DNA of 7,082 bases, taken from Rhodobacterales bacterium. GTDB lineage: Bacteria > Pseudomonadota > Alphaproteobacteria > Rhodobacterales > Rhodobacteraceae. Below the pieces are notes generated by a model. That model made no database searches and was not told the DNA's origin. It saw nothing but the letters and a program-made list of their open reading frames with translations. The DNA lies in NCBI GenBank assembly GCA_013298675.1, contig JAAFIJ010000143.1, forward strand, positions 1-7,082. The letters run 5' to 3'. The position numbers and the translations under genes were made by a program. Below, in pieces: positions 1 to 5,833 of this stretch (positions are counted from its first letter, which is position 1; every line of letters starts with the position of its first letter).

Positions 1-312
1 GCCAACGAACCCAATCCCCAGCACAAAAGGCGCAGAGATTGACCGCAACGCCTTGTCAAAATCTGTCGTCTCTTGTTCGGCGATCGGATACAGTCGGTCA
101 GACAGTCGCGCCCTTGCCGCCGCCCCAATTGAATCAAGATCACCGATCACTGCTTCAGGTTCTGCCCCCAAACGCAATGCCCGGTCAGCGCCCCCATCGG
201 CGGCAACAAGTCTTGGCGCAAATTCCAGCGCTTTGCGCAGCAAACTGGCCCCAAAAGGCCCGCCACCCGCAAGCGTTATTCCTTGCAAAGATTCGACAAT
301 CATCCGTTTCAT
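1..312 (-). CDS. Thiamine pyrophosphokinase (thiamine diphosphokinase), N-terminal part, cut by window edge
   Basis: The minus strand from 312 to base 1 is open for 104 codons and runs off the left edge. The enzyme transfers pyrophosphate from ATP to thiamine to make the cofactor thiamine diphosphate, in the cytoplasm. Visible family motifs are a glycine-rich strand-turn (LAGGGPFG, about residues 14-21), AADGGADRAL (37-46), VIGDLDSI (55-62), carrying the metal-binding aspartates, and TTDFDKAL (82-89). These are the typical N-terminal catalytic-domain signatures. Family members are roughly 200-230 residues, so about half is present and the thiamine-binding C-terminal domain lies outside. The start is uncertain: ATG at 312, ATG at 303, or GTG at 315 or 318 are all in frame, with no strong Shine-Dalgarno sequence. 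An in-frame TAG at 346-348 bounds it upstream. It is transcribed divergently from the large gene at 454. The family call is firm; the symbol thiN is likely but not given because only half is seen. Confidence 0.88.
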   Translation of the reverse strand, partial: MKRMIVESLQGITLAGGGPFGASLLRKALEFAPRLVAADGGADRALRLGAEPEAVIGDLDSIGAAARARLSDRLYPIAEQETTDFDKALRSISAPFVLGIGFVG

Positions 313-453
313 CACCACACTGTTAACCGAATTGAGGCAAAGACCCTAGACCGAGAACACAATCAATCCTTTAAATCACCTCGTTATGTCCACGGAATTG
401 GACCTTCCTTGGGGCAGAACTGTTGAGTGGACTTTATGAGAGGCAAGCATCCG
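313..453. other. Divergent intergenic region, no clear promoter
   Basis: About 140 bases separate the thiamine pyrophosphokinase start from the preferred start of the large acidic protein. Both genes must be transcribed outward from here. I found no convincing -35/-10 pair on either strand; TTGGAC at 398-403 with TGTTGA at 421-426 is the best plus-strand candidate and is weak. No hairpin, repeat or CtrA-type TTAA-N7-TTAA site is apparent. Confidence 0.5.
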
Positions 454-456
454 ATG
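439..456 (+). promoter_or_regulatory. Ribosome binding site that favours the start at 454
   Basis: AGAGG at 439-443 lies 10 bases ahead of ATG 454, a plausible Shine-Dalgarno spacing. The in-frame alternatives, GTG 427 and ATG 436, have only the weaker GAGTGG upstream. The conserved protein sequence also begins just after Met 454 (IGASKILTVSYGTF), so the nine residues gained from the GTG are probably untranslated. Confidence 0.5.
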
Positions 457-3066
457 ATCGGTGCGAGTAAAATTTTAACGGTATCCTACGGAACTTTCAG
501 CTGTACGCTCGAAGGGTTCGATGACCCGTTCAACACCATGAAGGCGATTGCGGAGTATTTCCGGGATCTTGCCGCAGGTGATCGCTATTTCGGCGCAGAG
601 CCTCCTATCCCTGACGCGGCCATGCTGCACCGAATTGCAGAGCGGGAAATCCACCGCCGGGTTGATGCACAGATTCAAGACAACGGCGTCATTTTGCGCG
701 CGGCAGAGGCCACGGTTGCACCTTCAACCGCTGGGCACGCTGATGTTGAGGCGCCAGCGCCTTCAGACGTGGCAGATTTTAACGCGCCTTTCGCCGCTGC
801 AGCACCACGTTTGAATGATGCAGTTGCCGAAAGCGTTGCCGCGAAACTTGCAAAACTGCGCGCTCGTGAAAAGGCCGCACAGGACCGCAATTCGACCACT
901 GTCAGCGCAGCATCTGTCGCAATCGGCCTAACTAACGAAAGTAACGATGACGATTTTGCTGCCGAAGAAACGTCCCGAAGCAACCACGCCGAGATGCCCA
1001 AAGGCACAACAACCGACCTTGCGTCGTTGTTGCCTTTGCCGAGCCAGGACGACGCGTTCGAAAACGAAGATTTCCCAGAAGAGTATGAAGAGGTCGGATT
1101 TGCCTCCGGTCCTGAAGAGCGGGTTGACGATCTGCTGAGCGAAGACCTCGACAGCTTTGACATCGCTGATCTCGTCCGTCTAGACGGCGTCGCGTCGCCT
1201 ATGGAATCCGAAGCAGACGTGCAAGGCGACGTCGACTCGGACGATCTTGAGGCGTCCGAACAAAACCATAAGACTGCCGGCGTCGAAGTCGATGGGTTCG
1301 ACATCGAGGACGCGCCTGCCGGATGGCCTAATGCCAGCCCGGTGGTTGCCCCCTCTGATCTTGAAGCCCAAGACAGTGACGACACTCTCGGCACCGATGA
1401 AGGCGAAGTTGCCGCACGCGATGACAACGACTTTGATGCGCCCGAGATCAATTTTGACGCGCAAAATGAAATCTACGAGGCGATCGACGTCGAAGTCGTC
1501 TCTTCTGACGACGCCATGCTTGCATCACTGGGCGCAATTTTCGAAACATCTGAAAAGCCGTCTTTCAGTGCAGCGCAGACCATGGAAAATGTTTCTGCGC
1601 CAAAAGCTGATGCAGACGACAACGAACCTGAAACCGAATTCTCTTATGACTTGCAGCAGGATTTTTCGGACGAAGCACAGTTTGACGTCGAAATTGACCT
1701 GCCCATGGATGTGCAATCCCAACCAGAAGGCAGCGTAACCACCACTGAACTGCATGGACAGTCCTCACTGAATTCCGACGCCGACGATGAAGACGCATCG
1801 TTTGATGCCGAAGAACCTGTTGTTGTGGCCCCCGTTCGTCCGCGCGCCCGGGTGATCAAGATCCGCCGTGCTGATGCAGAGTTGGTGACCGAAATTCAGG
1901 CGCAGCAGGCCGGTCAAGCCACTTTGGATCACGGCGATGCGCCGCATGTTGCCCCAAAGGCCGAAGTTTCCGCACTGACAGACGAAGCAGAAGCGGCGCT
2001 ACAGGCGGAATTGGCCGCATTAGAGGCCGATCTGGACGTTGGCGCAAACACGCTTGACGTGGATGCGCCTGCGATATCGAACGCGTCTGAGACTGTTGCA
2101 CCTGCGATCCAATCTGACGAGGTGGCACCAACTCGCCCAAGACGTCGGGTGCGTAATTTGGGAAATCAGTTGCCCACGCACGATGGCAACGATTCTGCGG
2201 ATCTCGCAAACCAAGGCGTTGACTTGCGCAAGTCATTTGGCAACGGCAATGAAGATGCGGCGCTTAGCCGCCTGATGGCGCAAGCCGACAACGAAATGGA
2301 TGAGGTAGGCACGCGCCGCCGTTTGTCTGCGATCTCACATCTTAAGGCCGCTGTTGCCGCGACCGTTGCTGAACGCCAGATCAAAGCAAATCAACCCGGC
2401 GGTTTGGAAATTGAACCTCGCGCGGTTTACCGCGATGATCTGGAACGTGCTGTGGCAACGAACCAATCGCCACGCCCGACACGCCCGACAAATGGTGTTC
2501 CACCTCTGGTCTTGGTTTCAGCGCAGCGCATTGATTTGAAACGGCCAAATGCCGCCCCGGTTTCCGCACCTGCAGCTGTCACCGACAGTTCTCAACCGCG
2601 CGTAATCGTTCCAGTACGGCCTCGGCGGATCGCCCCGGTTCAGCAATCCTTTACGCCGAGCCCTGTGCAAAACGTTTCTCAACTTGGTCTTGACCCGAAT
2701 ACCCTTGCCGAAATTGACGCAGAAGACCTTGAAAACGCTTTGGATGACGAGGACGAAAACCTCTTTGCCGACAGCAGCAGTTTTGCCGAGTTTGCTGAAG
2801 GTTTGGGGGCGAATGGTCTGCCTGAACTCTTGGAAGCCGCCGCGGTATACTGTGCCCGCAGCCTTGGTCGGCCAGAGTTCACCCGGCCCTTGGTCCTACG
2901 TCAAGTGATGAGCATGCCCGGCAATGGATCGATCAGCCGAGAGGATTGCTTGATCCAGTTTAGCACGCTTTTGCGCCAAGGCCGTCTGGCCAAAACACGT
3001 CGCGGCCATTTTGCTGTGACCGATCGTTCGCCGATCCTGGCCGAAAGTTTAAAGACAGCGGGTTGA
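454..3066 (+). CDS. Large acidic, mostly disordered protein with conserved N- and C-terminal domains (Rhodobacterales-type, function unknown)
   Basis: The 870-residue product (879 if GTG 427 is used) has three visible parts. Residues ~4-83 form a folded domain beginning KILTVSYGTFSCTLEGFDD, with a helix MKAIAEYFRDLAAGDRYFG and a second helix MLHRIAEREIHRRVD. Residues ~85-455 are rich in Asp, Glu, Ala and Ser and look disordered, with scattered FD(I/A/V) motifs. Residues ~460-730 alternate basic Pro-Arg motifs (PVRPRARV, PTRPRRRV, PVRPRRIA) with a short Glu/Ala coiled-coil-like stretch (508-528) and a helical basic segment (602-643). Residues ~781-867 form a C-terminal domain whose pattern (SREDCLIQFSTLLRQGRL, then KTRRGHFAVTD) suggests a winged helix. 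There is no signal peptide or membrane segment, so it is probably cytoplasmic. From memory, Rhodobacteraceae homologues share both ends and the 602-643 segment and carry doubtful names such as 'chemotaxis protein CheA' or 'lipoprotein'; I see no histidine-kinase motifs or lipobox here. It is monocistronic and ends at a terminator. I assign no function. Confidence 0.85.
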   Translation: MIGASKILTVSYGTFSCTLEGFDDPFNTMKAIAEYFRDLAAGDRYFGAEPPIPDAAMLHRIAEREIHRRVDAQIQDNGVILRAAEATVAPSTAGHADVEAPAPSDVADFNAPFAAAAPRLNDAVAESVAAKLAKLRAREKAAQDRNSTTVSAASVAIGLTNESNDDDFAAEETSRSNHAEMPKGTTTDLASLLPLPSQDDAFENEDFPEEYEEVGFASGPEERVDDLLSEDLDSFDIADLVRLDGVASPMESEADVQGDVDSDDLEASEQNHKTAGVEVDGFDIEDAPAGWPNASPVVAPSDLEAQDSDDTLGTDEGEVAARDDNDFDAPEINFDAQNEIYEAIDVEVVSSDDAMLASLGAIFETSEKPSFSAAQTMENVSAPKADADDNEPETEFSYDLQQDFSDEAQFDVEIDLPMDVQSQPEGSVTTTELHGQSSLNSDADDEDASFDAEEPVVVAPVRPRARVIKIRRADAELVTEIQAQQAGQATLDHGDAPHVAPKAEVSALTDEAEAALQAELAALEADLDVGANTLDVDAPAISNASETVAPAIQSDEVAPTRPRRRVRNLGNQLPTHDGNDSADLANQGVDLRKSFGNGNEDAALSRLMAQADNEMDEVGTRRRLSAISHLKAAVAATVAERQIKANQPGGLEIEPRAVYRDDLERAVATNQSPRPTRPTNGVPPLVLVSAQRIDLKRPNAAPVSAPAAVTDSSQPRVIVPVRPRRIAPVQQSFTPSPVQNVSQLGLDPNTLAEIDAEDLENALDDEDENLFADSSSFAEFAEGLGANGLPELLEAAAVYCARSLGRPEFTRPLVLRQVMSMPGNGSISREDCLIQFSTLLRQGRLAKTRRGHFAVTDRSPILAESLKTAG

Positions 3067-3080
3067 GTGCTGCCACTCAA
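3063..3080 (+). repeat. Small perfect inverted repeat over the stop codon of the large gene
   Basis: TTGAGTG (3063-3069) and CACTCAA (3074-3080) are perfect reverse complements around a 4-base loop, CTGC. The first arm contains most of the TGA stop codon (3064-3066). It lies directly before the main terminator and has no T-run of its own, so it may be an accessory 3'-end hairpin. Confidence 0.5.
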
Positions 3081-3085
3081 ACCCC

Positions 3086-3127
3086 AAAAAACGGGCGAAA
3101 GGAATCTCTTCCTTTTCGCCCGTTTTT
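3086..3127. terminator. Bidirectional Rho-independent terminator
   Basis: An A-run and ACGGGCGAAAGGA (3086-3103) pair with TCCTTTTCGCCCGTTTTT (3110-3127) around a 6-base loop, with one extra T on the right arm. The GC core is CGGGCG/CGCCCG. The T-run on the right serves plus-strand transcripts and the A-run on the left gives a T-run to minus-strand transcripts. It therefore fits both the large plus-strand gene (stop 3066) and the convergent purA-DUF2842 unit (stop 3144). Confidence 0.92.
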
Positions 3128-3143
3128 CATTTTAATCAGCTCG

Positions 3144-3383
3144 TTATGGGTCAATCTTAGCAGATTTCCCTGCATCTGGATCCGGCTTGCCAATCCCAAT
3201 GAACACCGCCTTGAATGGCAAAATCCACACCACGCCTAAGAAGATATAGGCTGGCACCTCGGCCCAAAATGGCAGACGCTGAATGGTACTCATCAAACTG
3301 ATGGCGAGCACGATATACAGCGGCAATCCAACCAAAAGGATCAGCAACGAAAGCCTGCGCCGGGTCTTATAGCCAAGTGCCAT
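3144..3383 (-). CDS. DUF2842 family small membrane protein
   Basis: The 79-residue product has a basic N-terminus (MALGYKTRRRLS), a first hydrophobic helix at about residues 10-30, a short polar link with STIQRLPFWAE, and a second helix at about 43-64 (YIFLGVVWILPFKAVFIGI). A charged tail follows, starting GKPDPDAGK. This matches the small alphaproteobacterial DUF2842 family of two-helix inner-membrane proteins as I remember it; its function is unknown. The gene follows purA with a 12-base gap. Its Shine-Dalgarno sequence AAGGAAG (3391-3397 on the minus strand) overlaps the purA TAA and sits 7 bases before the ATG, so the two are almost certainly cotranscribed and may be translationally coupled. 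Adjacency to purA does not by itself imply a role in purine synthesis. Confidence 0.85.
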   Translation of the reverse strand: MALGYKTRRRLSLLILLVGLPLYIVLAISLMSTIQRLPFWAEVPAYIFLGVVWILPFKAVFIGIGKPDPDAGKSAKIDP

Positions 3384-3395
3384 GCCTGTGCTTCC

Positions 3396-4688
3396 TTAAT
3401 CTGCGAACGGATCGGTGACCAGAATGGTGTCTTCCCGTTCAGGGCTGGTCGATAACAGCGCAACCGGACATTGGATCAGCTCTTCAATCCGGCGCACGTA
3501 TTTGATCGCGGCACCGGGCAGCTCTGACCAAGACCGTGCACCGGCTGTATTCTCACTCCAGCCGTCCATTTCTTCATAGATCGGGGTACAGCGCGCCTGC
3601 TGATTGGCTGCCGTCGGAAGATAATCCAACCGCACACCGTCCAGATCATAGCCGATGCAGATTTTCAACGTCTTGAAACCATCAAGCACGTCAAGTTTGG
3701 TCAAGGCGATGCCAGAGACACCCGAAGTGGCACAGGTTTGGCGCACCAAGACCGCGTCAAACCACCCGCAACGCCGCTTACGCCCGGTGACAGTGCCAAA
3801 CTCATGCCCACGTTCGCCCAAGCGCTCGCCATCAGCGTCCATCAATTCTGCCGGGAACGGACCTTCGCCCACGCGTGTGGTATAGGCTTTGACGATGCCC
3901 AGCACAAAATCAATCGCAGTCGGCCCAAGACCCACACCGGTTGCCGCCTGACCCGCAATAACGTTCGAAGAGGTTACAAACGGATAGGTTCCGAAATCGA
4001 TGTCCAGCAGCGCGCCCTGCGCGCCTTCAAACAAAATACGTTTGCCCGCACGGCGCGCGTCGGTCATCACTTTCCAAACCGGCTTGGCATAGGGCAAAAC
4101 CTGGGGCGCAATGTCGCGCAGCGCTTGCAGCAACGCCTCTTTGTCGATCGGCTCGATCCCCAAACCGCGACGCAACGCATCGTGGTGGCCCATCAGTCGA
4201 TCTACTCGGGTAACCAACGTCGCCTCATCTGCAAGGTCTGCGACGCGAATTGCACGACGGCCGACCTTGTCTTCATAGGCTGGCCCAATGCCGCGTCCTG
4301 TGGTGCCGATTTTGGCGACTGCCGTCTGACCCTCTCGGGCGCGATCCAATTCGCCGTGGATTGGCAAGATCAGCGGTGCGTTTTCTGCGATCATCAGATT
4401 CTCAGGCGAGATTTCGACGCCCTGCCCGCGCAATTTGGCGATTTCCATCACCAGATGCCAAGGATCCAGAACCACACCATTGCCGATAACCGACAGCTTT
4501 CCGCCTCGGACAATGCCCGAAGGAAGAAGCGAAAGTTTGTACACTTTCCCATCAATAACAAGCGTATGGCCGGCGTTGTGCCCGCCCTGAAAGCGCGCGA
4601 TCACATCTGCGCGCTCTGAAAGCCAGTCGACAATCTTACCTTTGCCTTCGTCGCCCCATTGGGCGCCCACGACAACTACGTTGGCCAT
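3396..4688 (-). CDS. purA: Adenylosuccinate synthase
   Basis: The 430-residue product is the normal full length. The enzyme joins IMP and aspartate using GTP to form adenylosuccinate, the first committed step from IMP to AMP, in the cytoplasm. Visible motifs: GAQWGDEGKGK (8-18) with the P-loop-like GDEGKGK and catalytic Asp13; FQGGHNAGHT (33-42) with catalytic His41; the IMP-binding TTGRGIGPAYEDK (129-141); VGEGPFPAE (273-281); GTVTGRKRRCGWFD (298-311); and near the C-terminus the guanine-recognising STSPERED (413-420). All key residues look intact. ATG 4688 is supported by AAGGAC (4696-4701 on the minus strand), 7 bases upstream, and by the canonical N-terminus MANVVVVGAQWGDEG. It is first in a likely two-gene unit with the DUF2842 gene, convergent with the large acidic-protein gene and divergent from the VOC gene. 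Confidence 0.99.
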   Translation of the reverse strand: MANVVVVGAQWGDEGKGKIVDWLSERADVIARFQGGHNAGHTLVIDGKVYKLSLLPSGIVRGGKLSVIGNGVVLDPWHLVMEIAKLRGQGVEISPENLMIAENAPLILPIHGELDRAREGQTAVAKIGTTGRGIGPAYEDKVGRRAIRVADLADEATLVTRVDRLMGHHDALRRGLGIEPIDKEALLQALRDIAPQVLPYAKPVWKVMTDARRAGKRILFEGAQGALLDIDFGTYPFVTSSNVIAGQAATGVGLGPTAIDFVLGIVKAYTTRVGEGPFPAELMDADGERLGERGHEFGTVTGRKRRCGWFDAVLVRQTCATSGVSGIALTKLDVLDGFKTLKICIGYDLDGVRLDYLPTAANQQARCTPIYEEMDGWSENTAGARSWSELPGAAIKYVRRIEELIQCPVALLSTSPEREDTILVTDPFAD

Positions 4689-4699
4689 AGGTTCGGTCC

Positions 4700-4729
4700 T
4701 TGCATCTGAGGGAAACCGTGCGTTCTATA
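4700..4729 (+). promoter_or_regulatory. Candidate promoter for the VOC gene
   Basis: TTGCAT (4700-4705) is followed after 18 bases by TCTATA (4724-4729), or after 17 by TTCTAT. This would start transcription near 4736, about 40 bases ahead of ATG 4779. It was found by eye and is unproven. Confidence 0.35.
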
Positions 4730-4752
4730 GCGGCACACTGCGCCCGTTGAAA
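4724..4752 (-). promoter_or_regulatory. Candidate purA promoter
   Basis: On the minus strand TATAGA (4729-4724) is a good -10-like hexamer, with TTTCAA (4752-4747) 17 bases upstream as a poor -35. It uses the same AT-rich core as the candidate promoter of the divergent VOC gene, so the two would compete for polymerase. Confidence 0.3.
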
Positions 4753-4778
4753 CCGCAAAAACGATCCAAGGGAAAACT

Positions 4779-5192
4779 ATGCTGCTTTACATCACACTTG
4801 GCACCAACGACCTGGCTGCTGCACAAAAGTTCTACGATGCGACTTTGCTCACTCTGGGAATCGTCCGGCGCGCAACGCAAGAAGACGAAATAGGTTATGG
4901 GAAGGCTGTGCCGAACATTGCGGGCGCACCCGAGGCTGACCCAAACGACATTCAACTGTGGATCACCAAGCCTTTTGATGGCCGCCCGGCAACTGTTGCC
5001 AATGGGTCCATGCCCGCATTTGACGCCCCAACCCGCGCATCTGTGGATGCATTTTACAACACCGCTTTGTTGCATAACGGCACAGACGAAGGCGCACCGG
5101 GCATCCGATACCGGCCCAACTTTTACGCCTGCTACCTGCGCGATCCCGATGGCAACAAAATCTCAGCCGTCTGTGTGTCGCCCGAGGATTAA
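4779..5192 (+). CDS. VOC (glyoxalase/bleomycin resistance) fold protein, apparently without metal ligands
   Basis: The 137-residue product carries the pattern of a single VOC domain: an opening strand and helix LLYITLGTNDLAAAQKFYD (2-20), a central WITKPFDGRPAT (61-72), a second repeat with MPAFDAPTRASVDAFY (78-93), and the closing YACYLRDPDGNKISAVC (116-132). Catalytic VOC enzymes usually bind a divalent metal through His in the first strand, His at the start of the second half and Glu in the last strand. The matching positions here appear to be Tyr4, Met78 and Ser129, so a glyoxalase I or ring-cleaving dioxygenase role is unlikely; ligand binding or an unknown metal-free role is more probable. 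ATG 4779 has a good Shine-Dalgarno sequence, AAGGGA (4768-4773), 5 bases upstream. It is divergent from purA and about 110 bases ahead of secG. The fold call is firm; the substrate is unknown. Confidence 0.88.
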   Translation: MLLYITLGTNDLAAAQKFYDATLLTLGIVRRATQEDEIGYGKAVPNIAGAPEADPNDIQLWITKPFDGRPATVANGSMPAFDAPTRASVDAFYNTALLHNGTDEGAPGIRYRPNFYACYLRDPDGNKISAVCVSPED

Positions 5193-5247
5193 GCCCCAGA
5201 CAGTTGACCTACCCCCGCGCAAGCACCATTTCCCTATGCCGAAGGGG

Positions 5248-5276
5248 TTGCGCACATGCCCGCATCCGCCTAGATA
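5248..5276 (+). promoter_or_regulatory. Candidate secG promoter
   Basis: TTGCGC (5248-5253), a 17-base spacer and TAGATA (5271-5276) give a housekeeping-sigma-like promoter with a start near 5283, about 24 bases ahead of ATG 5307. The final T of the -10 is missing. A 14-base inverted repeat (5267-5280) covers the -10. Confidence 0.4.
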
Positions 5277-5280
5277 GGCG
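5267..5280. repeat. Inverted repeat CGCCTA-GA-TAGGCG over the secG -10
   Basis: CGCCTA (5267-5272) and TAGGCG (5275-5280) are perfect 6-base arms separated by GA. The position on a candidate -10 element would suit an operator, but a repeat this short can arise by chance. Confidence 0.35.
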
Positions 5281-5306
5281 CGTCATCTCAAGAAAGCTTT
5301 GCACCC

Positions 5307-5684
5307 ATGGAAAACATCATCCTTACGGTCCACTTGATCCTCGCCCTTCTGATGATCGGTGTCGTCTTGTTGCAACGCTCTGAAGGTGGCGGCTTGGGGA
5401 TGGGCAGCGGCGGCGGCGGAGGTGCGATTTCGGGTCGTGCTGCGGCGACAGCACTCGGCAAAATCACCTGGGTCCTTGCTGCCTGTTTTATCGCAACCTC
5501 GATCACTCTGACGATCATGGCCGCCAACCGGGCTGGATCAGACTCTGTTGCCAACCAACTTGGCATTGATGCGCCAGCGTCGGCGACGGCCCCTGCAACC
5601 GACACGCCTGCGGTCAAGCCAGAAGACCTGCTGCCGCCGGTTCCAGCGGACGCCCCAGCGACCCCGGCAAAAGTCGAAGACTGA
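5307..5684 (+). CDS. secG: Preprotein translocase subunit SecG
   Basis: The 125-residue product is the small SecG subunit of the SecYEG channel, which aids SecA-driven protein export across the inner membrane. It shows the family plan: a first transmembrane helix (about residues 3-22, ILTVHLILALLMIGVVLLQ), the signature loop LLQRSEGGGLGMGSGGGGG (21-39), then ISGRAAATALGKITW and a second helix (about 52-72, ITWVLAACFIATSITLTIM). The tail, about 50 residues, is rich in Pro, Ala and Asp, as in other alphaproteobacterial SecG proteins, which are longer than the core fold. The start is fixed by MENIILTVHLI, matching the usual N-terminus, though the Shine-Dalgarno is weak (AGAAAG at 5291-5296). It lies 149 bases ahead of pyrG in the same orientation, a common alphaproteobacterial order. 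I see no terminator between them, so readthrough into pyrG is possible. Confidence 0.96.
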   Translation: MENIILTVHLILALLMIGVVLLQRSEGGGLGMGSGGGGGAISGRAAATALGKITWVLAACFIATSITLTIMAANRAGSDSVANQLGIDAPASATAPATDTPAVKPEDLLPPVPADAPATPAKVED

Positions 5685-5735
5685 TACAATAGATTGACTG
5701 AACCCTGATTTTGCCTGCTGCATTTAGCGGTTGGG

Positions 5736-5764
5736 TTGCGCTTTGGCTTGTCCTGCTCTATTGC
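5736..5764 (+). promoter_or_regulatory. Candidate pyrG promoter with predicted start at CCCG
   Basis: TTGCGC (5736-5741), a 17-base spacer and TATTGC (5759-5764) form a plausible promoter that shares its -35 hexamer with the secG candidate. Seven to nine bases past the -10 lies CCC (5771-5773), with G at 5774. The last -10 base is not T; I recall that promoters lacking this T are common in Rhodobacter. The start site is inferred, not measured. Confidence 0.35.
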
Positions 5765-5768
5765 TCAA

Positions 5769-5828
5769 CTCCCGTGATGTTCCGATTCTTTCCATCCGAA
5801 TCGTGCGCAAATTGAACCAACACGGGAG
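5769..5828 (+). promoter_or_regulatory. pyrG leader hairpin that would sequester the ribosome binding site
   Basis: CTCCCGTG (5769-5776) is the exact reverse complement of CACGGGAG (5821-5828), which holds the pyrG Shine-Dalgarno sequence GGGAG (5824-5828), 5 bases before ATG 5834. Inside, after an A/A mismatch, TG (5778-5779) pairs with CA (5818-5819) and TTC (5780-5782) pairs with GAA (5814-5816), leaving C5817 bulged. Further in, CGATTC (5783-5788) pairs perfectly with GAATCG (5798-5803) around a 9-base loop, leaving 5804-5813 unpaired. In the folded RNA the ribosome site is buried. No T-run follows, so this is not a terminator. The pairing is seen in the sequence; a regulatory role is inferred. 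Confidence 0.6.
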
Positions 5829-5833
5829 CCCCC

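Noticed and set aside
39..349. Two overlapping plus-strand open frames of 95-98 codons at the left edge
   Set aside because: The opposite strand encodes a clear thiamine pyrophosphokinase across the same bases, and the plus-strand products show no recognisable feature.
675..1451. A 258-codon minus-strand open frame opposite the large acidic protein
   Set aside because: Its product is Ser/Ala-rich, as expected from reading Asp/Glu/Ala codons in reverse, with no domain pattern. It is a shadow of the plus-strand gene.
454..3066. Possible CheA-type histidine kinase or lipoprotein label for the large protein
   Set aside because: No phosphotransfer histidine domain, kinase N/G boxes or CheW-like domain is visible, and there is no N-terminal signal peptide with lipobox cysteine.
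3738..4619. A 293-codon plus-strand open frame opposite purA
   Set aside because: It lies wholly inside purA on the other strand, its product resembles no family I know, and long antisense frames are expected opposite GC-rich coding sequence. purA is certain.
5217..5253. Inverted repeat GCGCAA/TTGCGC downstream of the VOC gene, considered as its terminator
   Set aside because: The stem is only 6 pairs with a 25-base loop and no T-run follows. The right arm is better explained as the secG -35.
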